Source: RPQJ01 sp963726665
GTDB lineage: Bacteria; Pseudomonadota; Gammaproteobacteria; Steroidobacterales; Steroidobacteraceae
DNA length: 64,000 nucleotides
NCBI GenBank assembly: GCA_963726665.1
Contig: CAVSDW010000024.1
Span: 62,001-126,000, forward strand
Reading direction: 5' to 3'
In this document: one piece after another, positions 1-7,785 of the stretch
Numbering within the stretch: the first letter of the stretch is position 1
Layout of the letters: every line of letters starts with the position of its first letter
The notes under the pieces: model-generated
The model's database searches: none
Told to the model about the DNA's origin: nothing
The model's input: the letters and a program-made list of their open reading frames with translations, nothing else
Position numbers and translations under genes: made by a program

Positions 1-109
1 ATTCGGCGAGTGCCGCTTCGTGATTGCGCTCCTGCGCGACCACGAAGCGGCCGAGTCCGTGCGGGTCACTCGCACCGGCCAAGATCGTCTCCTCGGGACG
101 CGAGGCCAT
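1..109 (-). CDS. DUF1810 family protein, N-terminal fragment cut by the window edge
   Basis: Only the first 36 codons are inside the window. They read MASRPEETILAGASDP followed by HGLGRFVVAQERNHEAALAE. The pattern D-P-x-x-L-x-R-F-V-x-A-Q, a short gap, then A-L-x-E is how DUF1810 proteins begin; these are cytosolic proteins of about 140 residues with no established function. Its ATG overlaps the TGA of the upstream DUF2845 gene as TGATG, so the two are probably translationally coupled. The family call rests on this short stretch and is moderately sure. Confidence 0.6.
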   Translation of the reverse strand, partial: MASRPEETILAGASDPHGLGRFVVAQERNHEAALAE

Positions 110-403
110 CATTCGATGGACTTGAGCGTCTCCTGGTCGAACGTGAGCACGCGGGTCCGGCCACTCATCACGTAGGTCCAGCGCCAGACCTCGGTCTGGC
201 CGATGACCCGGTTGTTGCTGCGCACGTCGACCTTCTCGACCGTCTTCGAGGCCGGCTGCGCCGCAGGCGTCCAGCACCCCCGCCTGCGTGGCGCCGACCC
301 TGACGATGCGACTGCCGCAGCGGAAGTCGTCGTCGGCAACGGCCGTGCCGGCGAGCAGGCCGCAGCCGAGTGCGATGGCTGATGCGATGGCGTTCGTCTT
401 CAT
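109..403 (-). CDS. DUF2845 family small exported protein, one frameshift
   Basis: Small exported protein of a family without known function. The ATG at 403 follows GAGGAG and opens a signal peptide (MKTNAIASAIALGCGLLAGT, probable cleavage after AVA). Then come DDFRCGSRIVRVGATQAGVL and a Cys-Gly pair, the spacing seen in DUF2845. Near 255-262 the frame changes. The first part ends at the CG pair and the continuation PASKTVEKVDVRSNNRVIG to VLTFDQETLKSIE lies one frame over, joined exactly where the family has C-G-x-P. One surplus base would explain it, most likely an assembly indel. It ends in a TGATG overlap with the DUF1810 gene. Confidence 0.6.
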
Positions 404-441
404 CTTCGCTCCTCGAGCAATGCGCCGGGGCCTCGCGGGCC

Positions 442-1776
442 TCAGCTGAATTCGTGCACCGTCTGGCCCAGCATCTCCGGCGTGATCAGCACCACGCCGC
501 CGGCTGTCACGTGAAAACGCGCCTCGTCCGCGGCGCGATCGAGCCCCGCGCTGAAGCCGTCGGGCAGCACGCAGAACTTGTCCACCACCGCGCGACGCAG
601 CCTTACGTTGCGCCCGATCGTGACGTCGGGCAACACGACGGAGTCCTCGATGATCGAGCCGTGCTCCACCGTGACCTTCGTGAAGAGCAGCGAGCGGATG
701 ACGGCGGCGCCGCTCACGATGCAGCCGCTCGAGACGAGGGCTTCCTGCGTCTGCCCGCAGCCGCAGGGACTGCCGTGCACGAACTTCGCGGGCGGCAGGT
801 CCTCCTCGAGCGTGTGGATCGGCCACGACCTGTCGTACATGTTGAGCTCCGGCTGCACGCGCGTGAGGTCCATGTTCGCCTCGAAGTACGCGTCCACGGT
901 GCCCACGTCACGCCAGTACGGACGGCCATTGACCATGTTCACGCAGCTGTCGCCATAGCTGTGCACGCGGATCCGGCGCCCTGCGGCCAGCAGCGCGGGC
1001 AGCAGGTCCACTGCAAAATCGTGCGTGGACCCCGCGCGGGCGGCGTCCTCGCGAAGGCAGGCATACAGGACGGCCGCATTGAAGACATAGATGCCCATGC
1101 TGGCCAGCGCCCGCGCGGGGTCGCCCGCGAGCGGCTCCGGCCGGGCCGGCTTCTCGGCGATCCCGCGCAGCCAGCCGCCCGCATCGACGCTCAGGACGCC
1201 GAAGGCACTGGCGGATTCCACGGGCACGTCGATGCTCGCGATGGTGACGTCGGCCTCCTGCTCGACGTGTTCCGCGAGCATGACGCCGTAGTCCATCTTG
1301 TAGACGTGGTCGCCCGCCAGCACCAGCACGAAGCGCGGCTCCTCCATCTTCAGGATGTCGAGGTTCTGGTAGAGGGCGTCCGCCGTCCCGTCGTACCAGC
1401 TGTCACGGTTGCGCTGCTGCGCGGGCAGTACGTCGAGGAACTCGTGCAGGTGGTTGTCGAGGAAGTTCCAGCCGCGCTGCAGGTGCTGCATCAGCGTGTG
1501 GGCCTTGTACTGGGTCGCGACCCCGATGCGGCGCACGCCCGAGTTGACGCAGCTGCTCAATGCGAAATCGATGATGCGGTGCTTGCCGCCGAACGGCACG
1601 GCGGGCTTTGCCCGCCAGGCGGTGAGGTCGTGCAGGCGCGTGCCGCGCCCGCCCGCGAGCACGATCGCGTAGGTGTCGCGGACGAGCGGGGCCACAGCCG
1701 GCCGACGGTGATGCACCGCGGAGATGTCCGGCACGTGGAAACGCCCGGAGTCGCTGGTCGATGGAGCCTCAGCCAC
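442..1776 (-). CDS. glgC: Glucose-1-phosphate adenylyltransferase GlgC
   Basis: Makes ADP-glucose from ATP and glucose-1-phosphate, the committed step of bacterial glycogen synthesis. The nucleotide-binding signature AGGRGTRLHDLT is followed by AKPAVPFGGKHRIIDF, then the substrate-contact segment WYDGTADALYQNLDIL and the lysine region EKPARPEP. The C-terminal third has hexapeptide-type beta-helix repeats (IIEDSVVLPDVTIGRNVRLR). I place the start at the GTG at 1776 because GGAGG lies 6 bases upstream and the 444-residue product fits the family; the frame stays open to 1839. No glgA, glgB or glgP lies nearby, so this copy stands alone. The frame is intact. Confidence 0.95.
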   Translation of the reverse strand: MAEAPSTSDSGRFHVPDISAVHHRRPAVAPLVRDTYAIVLAGGRGTRLHDLTAWRAKPAVPFGGKHRIIDFALSSCVNSGVRRIGVATQYKAHTLMQHLQRGWNFLDNHLHEFLDVLPAQQRNRDSWYDGTADALYQNLDILKMEEPRFVLVLAGDHVYKMDYGVMLAEHVEQEADVTIASIDVPVESASAFGVLSVDAGGWLRGIAEKPARPEPLAGDPARALASMGIYVFNAAVLYACLREDAARAGSTHDFAVDLLPALLAAGRRIRVHSYGDSCVNMVNGRPYWRDVGTVDAYFEANMDLTRVQPELNMYDRSWPIHTLEEDLPPAKFVHGSPCGCGQTQEALVSSGCIVSGAAVIRSLLFTKVTVEHGSIIEDSVVLPDVTIGRNVRLRRAVVDKFCVLPDGFSAGLDRAADEARFHVTAGGVVLITPEMLGQTVHEFS

Positions 1777-1946
1777 GTGGCCCCTCCAGAGGCAACGCGG
1801 TTCGCGTTGCGCAGGTCCAATTCTACTCCCGGGCCGCAACGATTCCGCTGCGGCGCGGCCATGCCGTCAGTGTCGGTTGGACAGGGATGGGCAGCTGTTA
1901 AGTTCGCCCGGGACCTGGCGGCGACTCGCCCTCGAGCCCCGGCGGC

Positions 1947-2411
1947 TCAGCTTCGCTCGGAGGTGGAGTGCCAGCGGGCGCGCGTGACGCGCCAATCGCC
2001 ATCGTCGAGCTGGAGCTCGAGGTCTACGTCGTATACGTCGCCTGCGAGGTCGAATGTCGAGGCGGCGGCGTCGCGGCCCAGGGTGCCGAGGGTCACGCTG
2101 ACCTTGGCCATGTCCTTGTACGGGAATTCGACCGAGGCCACCTTCACCACGAGGTGGATGGACTGGTGGGTCACGAGGTAGCCGCGCAGGTACTGCTTGA
2201 GATCCTCGCGACCTGCGCCCTGCCCGTCCTGGTACCTGGGCGAGACGAGGTCCATGAGGCCGGACAGGTCGCGGGCTTCCGCGGCTTCTGCTCCGCGCGC
2301 GACCACGGCGCGCACCTGCGATTCGGGCGTCTCACCGGGCCCGCAGGCCGCCAGGCACAGGGCGAGCAGCGCGGCCCCTGCCCTGGCGGCGAGTCTTACC
2401 CGGCCCGGCAT
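1947..2411 (-). CDS. Predicted lipoprotein with NTF2-like domain
   Basis: Lipoprotein of 154 residues. The signal peptide MPGRVRLAARAGAALLALCL ends in a clear lipobox L-A-A-C with Cys at residue 23. Gly follows the Cys rather than Asp, so outer-membrane sorting is expected. The mature part (VRAVVARGAEAAEARDLSGL and on to LQLDDGDWRVTRARWHSTSE) has the helix-then-sheet layout of NTF2/SnoaL-like domains. Such domains bind small molecules or partners, and no activity can be assigned here. The start is fixed by a TGATG overlap with the stop of the 40-residue membrane peptide gene upstream, implying coupling. The frame remains open further upstream, but that sequence is low-quality and antisense-like. 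Confidence 0.75.
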   Translation of the reverse strand: MPGRVRLAARAGAALLALCLAACGPGETPESQVRAVVARGAEAAEARDLSGLMDLVSPRYQDGQGAGREDLKQYLRGYLVTHQSIHLVVKVASVEFPYKDMAKVSVTLGTLGRDAAASTFDLAGDVYDVDLELQLDDGDWRVTRARWHSTSERS

Positions 2412-2533
2412 CAGACCATGGGCTGGATGCTGGCGAACACGTGAGTCAGGGCACCCATCACCACTGCGACGACGACCACGAGGCCGGCGAGCACACGGTT
2501 GAGCGAGCGTTCGGTTTCTTTGCAGGCGGTCAT
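2411..2533 (-). CDS. 40-residue single-pass membrane peptide
   Basis: A short gene starting at an ATG preceded by GGAGGA with good spacing. The product is MTACKETERSLNRVLAGLVV followed by VVAVVMGALTHVFASIQPMV: a charged N-terminus and one strong membrane helix. The RSLNRVLAG start is loosely like DUF2892/YgaP-type small membrane proteins, but it is shorter and I do not assign it. Its TGA overlaps the ATG of the downstream lipoprotein gene (TGATG), the main evidence that it is translated. The ribosome site and overlap make it more credible than its length alone suggests. Confidence 0.6.
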   Translation of the reverse strand: MTACKETERSLNRVLAGLVVVVAVVMGALTHVFASIQPMV

Positions 2534-2608
2534 GACTGAATCCTCCGTTTCGTACGGAGCAGAAGCTACGCGCATCCATTGACCTGATAAACGGCATTAT
2601 TCAAGTTA

Positions 2609-2644
2609 CTCTGTTCATAAATACGGAACAATTCAAGAACAGAG
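2609..2644. promoter_or_regulatory. Inverted repeat in an AT-rich leader upstream of the lipoprotein unit
   Basis: CTCTGTTC and GAACAGAG form perfect 8-base arms around a 20-base AT-rich spacer. They lie about 75-110 bases upstream of the 40-residue peptide ATG, in the only distinctly AT-rich patch nearby. It could be an operator or part of a transcript leader. No known regulator motif matches convincingly. Confidence 0.35.
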
Positions 2645-2690
2645 AGGTCAGTATTTCCGCCATTTCCGACGAGGAAAACGAGAATGACCC

Positions 2691-3446
2691 CTATTTCGGG
2701 GCACGGGGGAAGAAGGGGCTGGTGCGCCGCACGTACTCTTCGTAGCCGGGCTTCGCGCTCATGGCTTTCTCGAGCAGCGTGACGCCCGACACCCGGAGCA
2801 GCAGGAACGACATCACGAGCGGGCTCACCACCGTCCACCACGCGCCGGCCGCGACCGCGAGGCCGAAGAGCCCCCACCACACCAGGAAGTCGCCGAAATA
2901 ATTCGGGTGACGCGTGTAGCGCCACAGGCCCTGGTCCATCACACGCCCCTTGTGCTCGGGCCGCGCCTTGAACCTCGCGAGTTGCCAGTCACCCACCGAC
3001 TCGAACAGCAGGCCCGCCGCGAACACGAGCGTCGCGAGCACGTCCAGCCAGCCCAGCGCCCCGCCGCGCGAGATCGCTTCCTGCAACGGCAGCGACACCA
3101 CCCATATCAGCACGCCCTGCAGCACGAAGACGATGAAGAGACTCTTCCACCACCACGACGACCCGCGGGCGCGGCGCATCGCCTGGTAGCGCGGATCCTC
3201 GCCCTTGCCGAGGTTGCGCCACGCGAGGTAGGCGGCGAGGCGCAGGCCCCACGCGGTCACGAGCCCCACTGCGAGCGCGCCGCGTGGCGACCCGCCGACC
3301 TGCAGCGCCACCACCCACGCCACGATCACGAATCCCGGCCCCCAGAAGATGTCGACGATGCTCGAGTCCTTCACCGCGAGGGACACGAGCCACATGACGA
3401 ACATCGCCCCCGCGAGGGTGAGTGCCGTCAGGACGAATATCGACAT
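2691..3446 (-). CDS. DUF1295 membrane protein (steroid 5-alpha-reductase / ICMT-like fold)
   Basis: Integral membrane protein of 251 residues with about six hydrophobic segments from MSIFVLTALTLAGAMFVMWL onward. The C-terminal signature GLWRYTRHPNYFGDFLVWWG and the ending RRTSPFFPRAPK are characteristic of DUF1295 proteins. These share the fold of steroid 5-alpha-reductases and isoprenylcysteine methyltransferases. The substrate is unknown, although lipid or fatty-acid modification is often proposed. It is the last gene of a three-gene minus-strand operon: its ATG starts 3 bases after the TGA of the acyltransferase gene, whose final codons supply the AAGGAG ribosome site. Confidence 0.85.
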   Translation of the reverse strand: MSIFVLTALTLAGAMFVMWLVSLAVKDSSIVDIFWGPGFVIVAWVVALQVGGSPRGALAVGLVTAWGLRLAAYLAWRNLGKGEDPRYQAMRRARGSSWWWKSLFIVFVLQGVLIWVVSLPLQEAISRGGALGWLDVLATLVFAAGLLFESVGDWQLARFKARPEHKGRVMDQGLWRYTRHPNYFGDFLVWWGLFGLAVAAGAWWTVVSPLVMSFLLLRVSGVTLLEKAMSAKPGYEEYVRRTSPFFPRAPK

Positions 3447-3449
3447 GCG

Positions 3450-4508
3450 TCATCTCCTTTCATCGCGGGACTCCGATGCTTCTTCGGCCGAGAGCCAGTC
3501 ATCCATGCGCTGCCACTCTTCGGCAAGCCACGCGCGGCGCGCATCCGTGCCCGCCGGGATCGAGGACGCGGGAACCCGCCAGAAACGCAGCCTGACAGTA
3601 CGCCCAACGAGCGCGCCGCGCATGATGTCCGCGACGTGCGCGAAACCCTCCAGCCCGTGGTGGCCGATGAAGAGCACGTCGCAGGCTGGCGGCGCATCCA
3701 GCAGGGCCAGCGCTCCGCCCGGCCTGATCGGCAGCAGGTGCTGGAGCCGCTCCGCGCGCTCGCGCGCCACGCCGTCGAGCCGCTCGAGCACGCGGCGACG
3801 CTTCTCCGGCGTGAAGCGCGTGCCCTCCGGATAGAGCAATACGCCCTCGTCCGGCGCCAGGCCGGACTTGAGCGCCCTCACGGCCTCCACTTCCCGCGCC
3901 GTGTCCGCGCCGTCGCGCGCGACGAAGCGATTCGGCAGCCAGTGACCCGCCAGGTCGAGGCAGGGATCGACGAGCAGCTCGCGCTTCAGCACGTAGCGCA
4001 GCCGCATGCGATGCGCGTTCGCGATGAAGACGGCCGGCACCAGCGAATCGATGATGCTCGCGTGCCGCACCAGCACCAGCAGCGGCCCCGGTGTCGCGGC
4101 CTCGTCGCCGTCCACCTCGAAGCGCAGCCGGAAGAGCGTCCTCAGCGCCACGTAGTGCATCGCGGTGTACCAGCGCTGCACGGGCCAGGTGCGCGCCGCC
4201 CGGAGTCGGGGTCGCCCGAGCGAGGAGAGCCACACGACAAGAAGCAGCGCGAGCCCCAGCACCTCCGTGGCGAGGAAGCACACGCCGAACAGCACGAGGC
4301 GCACCGACACGAAGCTGCGGCGTCCCGCCGAACGAGCGAGGTCGAAGACGAACGCGAGCAGCAGCAGCACCGGCAGCGCCGCGAGGATCGCGATGAGCGA
4401 GAGCACGACGGCTGGAATCGTGATCGCGCGGCGGGCGTAGCGGCGCAGCGTCTCCCTGGACGCCTTCGGTGTCGATTGCGGGGCGGCCTGGTCAGCCGCG
4501 TTCGGCAC
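3450..4508 (-). CDS. PlsC-like 1-acylglycerol-3-phosphate acyltransferase family protein
   Basis: Membrane acyltransferase of 352 residues. Two N-terminal hydrophobic segments (ITIPAVVLSLIAILAALPVL and LVLFGVCFLATEVLGLALLL) precede the catalytic domain. The HX4D motif appears as RHASIIDS, followed by NRFVARDGAD and the glycerolipid-binding motif LYPEGTRFTPEKR. This is the PlsC arrangement; the actual acyl acceptor cannot be told from sequence. Its first 17 bases overlap the end of the upstream membrane-protein gene, and it is followed 3 bases later by the DUF1295 gene. The three are very probably one transcript acting on membrane lipid. Confidence 0.85.
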   Translation of the reverse strand: MPNAADQAAPQSTPKASRETLRRYARRAITIPAVVLSLIAILAALPVLLLLAFVFDLARSAGRRSFVSVRLVLFGVCFLATEVLGLALLLVVWLSSLGRPRLRAARTWPVQRWYTAMHYVALRTLFRLRFEVDGDEAATPGPLLVLVRHASIIDSLVPAVFIANAHRMRLRYVLKRELLVDPCLDLAGHWLPNRFVARDGADTAREVEAVRALKSGLAPDEGVLLYPEGTRFTPEKRRRVLERLDGVARERAERLQHLLPIRPGGALALLDAPPACDVLFIGHHGLEGFAHVADIMRGALVGRTVRLRFWRVPASSIPAGTDARRAWLAEEWQRMDDWLSAEEASESRDERR

Positions 4509-5142
4509 GCCGCCCCCGCAGGAGGAGCACCGAAGTCCAGGTCACCCACGCGAGCCACAGCGGTCCCGCGACGGCCAGCAGGTTCGCGAAGAAGTCCGAC
4601 GAGAACTGCAGCGCAACCGGCAGGCTTGCGAGACCCGCCACGATCCCCAGCCAGCGCAGCTGCACGGGCCAGCCGTCATCCGCCCTGAGCGCACCGGCAA
4701 AACACAGCAGGCCGACCGCCAGGAGCCCGTTGAACGCCGAGTCGAGCAGCAGCGTGAGCCAGAGAAGCGCCAGGCCCGTGGAAGGATCCACGTGCAGCGC
4801 CGCGATCGGCGCCATGGTGCCGGCCGCGTCGAGCAGCGCGCCTCCGCCGAAGAAGACCGCGCCGACCACCGCCAGGCTGCGGCGGTCCGTCACGGCGAGG
4901 TTATGGCGATTTGCGACGTTGAGCGCGAGCCCGGCCGCAAACGCCGCGAGCGCCACGAGACCCACCGTGAACGACCAGGCGCTGAGCTGGGTCGAAATCG
5001 GATCTGCCTGCAGCTCCGCGAGCCATGCCGCAACGTCGCCAGGCCGGTAGGCGTGCGGGACGTGTCGGAGCGCGGCGACGGCGACGACGTTCAGCGACAC
5101 TCCGACGAGGCCCGCCACTCCGGCAGATGTATTCCTGTTCAT
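4492..5142 (-). CDS. Polytopic membrane protein of unknown function
   Basis: 216 residues with six or seven hydrophobic segments, including GVAGLVGVSLNVVAVAALRH, LSAWSFTVGLVALAAFAAGL, SLAVVGAVFFGGGALLDAAG, LALLWLTLLLDSAFNGLLAV and LLAVAGPLWLAWVTWTSVLL. I do not recognise the family with certainty; the layout recalls DUF4386-type membrane proteins. It starts at an ATG at 5142 and its 3-prime end overlaps the acyltransferase start by 17 bases. It is therefore the first gene of that operon and may help in the same membrane-lipid process. Confidence 0.75.
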   Translation of the reverse strand: MNRNTSAGVAGLVGVSLNVVAVAALRHVPHAYRPGDVAAWLAELQADPISTQLSAWSFTVGLVALAAFAAGLALNVANRHNLAVTDRRSLAVVGAVFFGGGALLDAAGTMAPIAALHVDPSTGLALLWLTLLLDSAFNGLLAVGLLCFAGALRADDGWPVQLRWLGIVAGLASLPVALQFSSDFFANLLAVAGPLWLAWVTWTSVLLLRGRRAERG

Positions 5143-5178
5143 GTCCCGGAGTTTAGCAACAAGGTGTTGCCGGGCGCC

Positions 5179-6348
5179 CTATGGCGAACGCAGCCACTTG
5201 CCCAGTTGCGCGTAGACCTCGGGCCGGTGCATCAGCTCCAGGTGGCCGATCTCGTGGCCGACCCACTGGCGTTCGGCCGGAATCGCGAACGTCCGCTCCG
5301 GATCCGGGTGGCGGCCGAGCGCACTGTCGAGAGGCACGAGCCCGTCCCCCACCAGTCGCTCGCTCACGAGGTTGCGCTTCCTGCCGATCGTGGCTGCCAG
5401 GGCATAGCAGGCGACATCCTCGGGCAACGGAATGAAAGCCCGCTCGTCCCCGGTGATGCTGCCATGGCGCAGGTCCATGATTCCGGCGCTTCGCGCCTTG
5501 CCGATGCGCGTGAACGGCGCGACGTACGGGCTCAGTTCCATGACGTAGTCGAGCCGGTGGCCGCCGCGCTCGAGCGGCGAGCCGTGCAGCGGCGTACCGA
5601 GAAACACCAGTCGACGCAGGAGCTCGGGCCACGCCTGGCCCGCGAGCCGCCCGTGATGGGCCGCGCTCCTCGCAACGAGCCCGCCCATGCTGTGCCCGAC
5701 GATCGCGAGTTCCGTGGCGGGCTGCGGCCAGTGATCCAGCAGCGTCTCGAGAAGTGCGGCAAGGGTCGCGCCGTTGTCCGCGATCGCACGGCCGCTGTTG
5801 TAGCGCAGGAAGACCGGCGTGTAGCCGAGCGAAACGGCAAGCTCCTCGATGGGGCCACTGCCGTCGCGCACCCAGTTGGACTCGTTGAGGCAGAGCCCGT
5901 GCACGATGAGCATCACGCGACTGCCTGCCTCGGGCAACACGCTGCCGGGCGTCAGCGGGTTCACGCGTCGGCCGCCAGAGCGGAACTGCATGTCGATGGC
6001 GAGCGGGTTCTCGGTGCGCTCGAGGTGATCTCCATATACGCCATTCACGATCGACACGAGTGTGTCCCGGGTCGCGGAGGACTCACCCTCCGGCAGCAGG
6101 GCATTCAACGGGCTGAAGCCGGCGTCGACGCCGAGGCGGACCAGGTGCGTAACGCCGCGCACGCTGCGGTACACGAGCCCGGTGATGCCGCGCGTCGCGC
6201 CGGCGCGCGACTTGCCCAGCGGCAACGGCGTGAGCTGGATCGTGCGGTGCATCTTTTCCACGAGATCGGTGATTCCCACCGTGGCGTCGAACGCCAGGCG
6301 CGCGGCGCCGCGCAGGTCGGAGATTTGCGTGCGGGTCGGTGTGGCCAT
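5179..6348 (-). CDS. Alpha/beta hydrolase, lipase-like (PGAP1/triacylglycerol lipase type)
   Basis: Cytosolic-looking esterase/lipase of 389 residues. The oxyanion-hole region is LIVHGLCLNESNW (around residue 148-160) and the nucleophile elbow is GHSMGG with Ser at about 220. FLGTPLHGSPLERGGHRLDY follows, typical of lipase-like PGAP1 relatives. A late Asp/His pair is plausible at VGDGLVPLDSALG and the GHEIGHLELMH segment. The roughly 130-residue N-terminal extension is specific to this subfamily. No signal peptide is seen. The XRE-type regulator gene ends 17 bases upstream, so the two probably form an operon. Confidence 0.85.
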   Translation of the reverse strand: MATPTRTQISDLRGAARLAFDATVGITDLVEKMHRTIQLTPLPLGKSRAGATRGITGLVYRSVRGVTHLVRLGVDAGFSPLNALLPEGESSATRDTLVSIVNGVYGDHLERTENPLAIDMQFRSGGRRVNPLTPGSVLPEAGSRVMLIVHGLCLNESNWVRDGSGPIEELAVSLGYTPVFLRYNSGRAIADNGATLAALLETLLDHWPQPATELAIVGHSMGGLVARSAAHHGRLAGQAWPELLRRLVFLGTPLHGSPLERGGHRLDYVMELSPYVAPFTRIGKARSAGIMDLRHGSITGDERAFIPLPEDVACYALAATIGRKRNLVSERLVGDGLVPLDSALGRHPDPERTFAIPAERQWVGHEIGHLELMHRPEVYAQLGKWLRSP

Positions 6349-6365
6349 GCGGATACTCCGTGGTG

Positions 6366-6677
6366 TCAGTCGCTCAAGGCTTCGATGACCGCGACCGGGT
6401 TGTTGCGGATCGCCCGCAGCAGTGCGCGCGCAGCGCCCGTGGGCTCACGACGGCCCTGCTCCCAGTTACGGAGCGTGGCGACCTCGATCGAGAGCAGTTC
6501 GGCGAACTTGGCCTGGCTCAGGCCGGTGACCGCGCGGATGGCGCGGACGTCTACTTCGGGTGCCCTGCCGGGCCGGCGCAGGCGCACGCCGGTCAGGCGC
6601 GCCAGGCGATCGAGCCGGCGCTGGCGCAGGCGACGCGCGTCGTTCAGCAGCCGCTCGAAGATGTCCTCGGTGAGCAC
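6366..6677 (-). CDS. XRE-family HTH protein, NadS/HigA-antitoxin-like, without a toxin partner
   Basis: 103-residue DNA-binding protein. The C-terminal half, VRAIRAVTGLSQAKFAELLS then IEVATLRNWEQGRREPTG, is an XRE helix-turn-helix of the NadS/HigA antitoxin type. The N-terminus MLTEDIFERLLNDARRLRQR also fits that group. I use the GTG at 6677; the open frame runs much further upstream but that part is arginine-rich shadow sequence. Antitoxins of this kind normally sit beside a RelE/HigB toxin. None is present: upstream is a divergent membrane protein and 17 bases downstream is the lipase-like gene. It may have become an ordinary repressor of that hydrolase. Confidence 0.65.
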   Translation of the reverse strand: MLTEDIFERLLNDARRLRQRRLDRLARLTGVRLRRPGRAPEVDVRAIRAVTGLSQAKFAELLSIEVATLRNWEQGRREPTGAARALLRAIRNNPVAVIEALSD

Positions 6678-6838
6678 GCGCCGCACGGTACGCCGCTGGC
6701 GTAGCTGCGTCAATGGCGTACCCGAGGCTCGACGCCGAGGACGGACCGACGCTTCGAGCAACGCCTTCGGTTTCCGGGCCGGCGACCACCCGCGGGCGTC
6801 TATGGACCGCGGCGGCGCACCGGGCGTAGAGTGGCCGC

Positions 6839-7785
6839 GTGCACACGCTCGAGCCGGAAATCCGCACCCTGCACGCCGAAGGCACGATCGACGATGCCAC
6901 CGCGTCGCGCGCCCTGGCCCTCGATCGCGGGGAGGTCTTTTCCCTGCACCCGGAACTGCGCGCCACGATGTACGCCGGCGTGCTGCTGGTGATGGCGGGC
7001 GTGGGCATGATCCTCGCCCGCAACCTCGACCGGATCGGCCCGCTTGCCATCGTGCTTGCGATTGCACTCGCCGCCGCGGCGTGTGCCGTGCCCGCCGTGC
7101 GCGCAAAGCTCGCCGGCCGCGACCTCGCGTGGCCGGCGAATACCTGCTGCTCCTCGCCGTGCTGCTCGCGAGCGCGGACCTCGCCTATGCCGAGCGCCAG
7201 TTCACGCTGCTCGGACCGCTCTGGCCGTGGCACCTGCTGCTGCTCGCTTCGGTGCACGCGGGGATCGCCTATGCCTTCGCCTCGCCGCTCGTGCTCGCGG
7301 CATCGCTCACGGCGCTCGCCGGATGGTTCGGCGTGGGCGGCTCTTTCGGCGACGTGCTGCACTTCGGGTACTCGTCGCCGGAACTCGGTCGCCGCGCGCT
7401 CGTCTGCGCCGCATCGATCGCCGCGTGGCGCTACGTGGACCGCCGGGCCCGGCCGGACACGCGCTTCAGCGAAGTGTTCGATCATTTTGCGGCGAACCTC
7501 GCGTTCTGGGGTTCGATCGCGTGGTGCATGGAGTGGCCGTGGCTCGCAGCCGGCCTGCCACTGCTCGCGATGCTCGCATGGGCTTCGATTCGGCGCGGAC
7601 TCGCCACCGGTCGCGAGGCGTTCCTCGTCTACGGCGTGGTGTATGCGGCGATCGGGACCTGCTCCGTGGTGGTGCCGCGGATTCACGGCATCACCGCATC
7701 GCTCAGCTTCGTGCTGCTCGTGGTCTGCGCGGCGGCGGCCGCGCTCTGGCAGCTGCGCCGGCGCCTGCGCGAGCCCGGGCCATGA
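6839..7785 (+). CDS. DUF2157 polytopic membrane protein, one frameshift
   Basis: Membrane protein of about 315 residues. The N-terminal cytosolic part LHAEGTIDDATASRALALDR leads into a first membrane helix YAGVLLVMAGVGMILARNLD, the order seen in DUF2157 proteins. Near 7127 the frame breaks after KLAGRDLA and resumes one frame over at VAGEYLLLLAVLLASADLAY, continuing through several membrane helices to WQLRRRLREPGP. One missing base explains it. The start is a GTG. The stop overlaps the ATG of the next gene as ATGA, so the two membrane proteins are coupled. Function is unknown. Confidence 0.65.

Noticed and set aside
2907..4688. A 593-codon + strand frame opposite the acyltransferase operon
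   Set aside because: Its residue composition (His/Arg/Gln-rich, no hydrophobic core) is typical of antisense frames, and the minus strand has motif-bearing genes.
6366..7106. A longer form of the HTH protein starting near 7106
   Set aside because: The extra N-terminal ~140 residues are antisense to the DUF2157 gene and arginine-rich. A GTG at 6677 gives a normal 103-residue antitoxin-like protein.
4792..7785. A 997-codon open frame on the + strand
   Set aside because: Most of it is antisense to the membrane protein, hydrolase and HTH genes, which have clear family motifs. Only its last ~220 codons are real, as the second half of the frameshifted DUF2157 gene.
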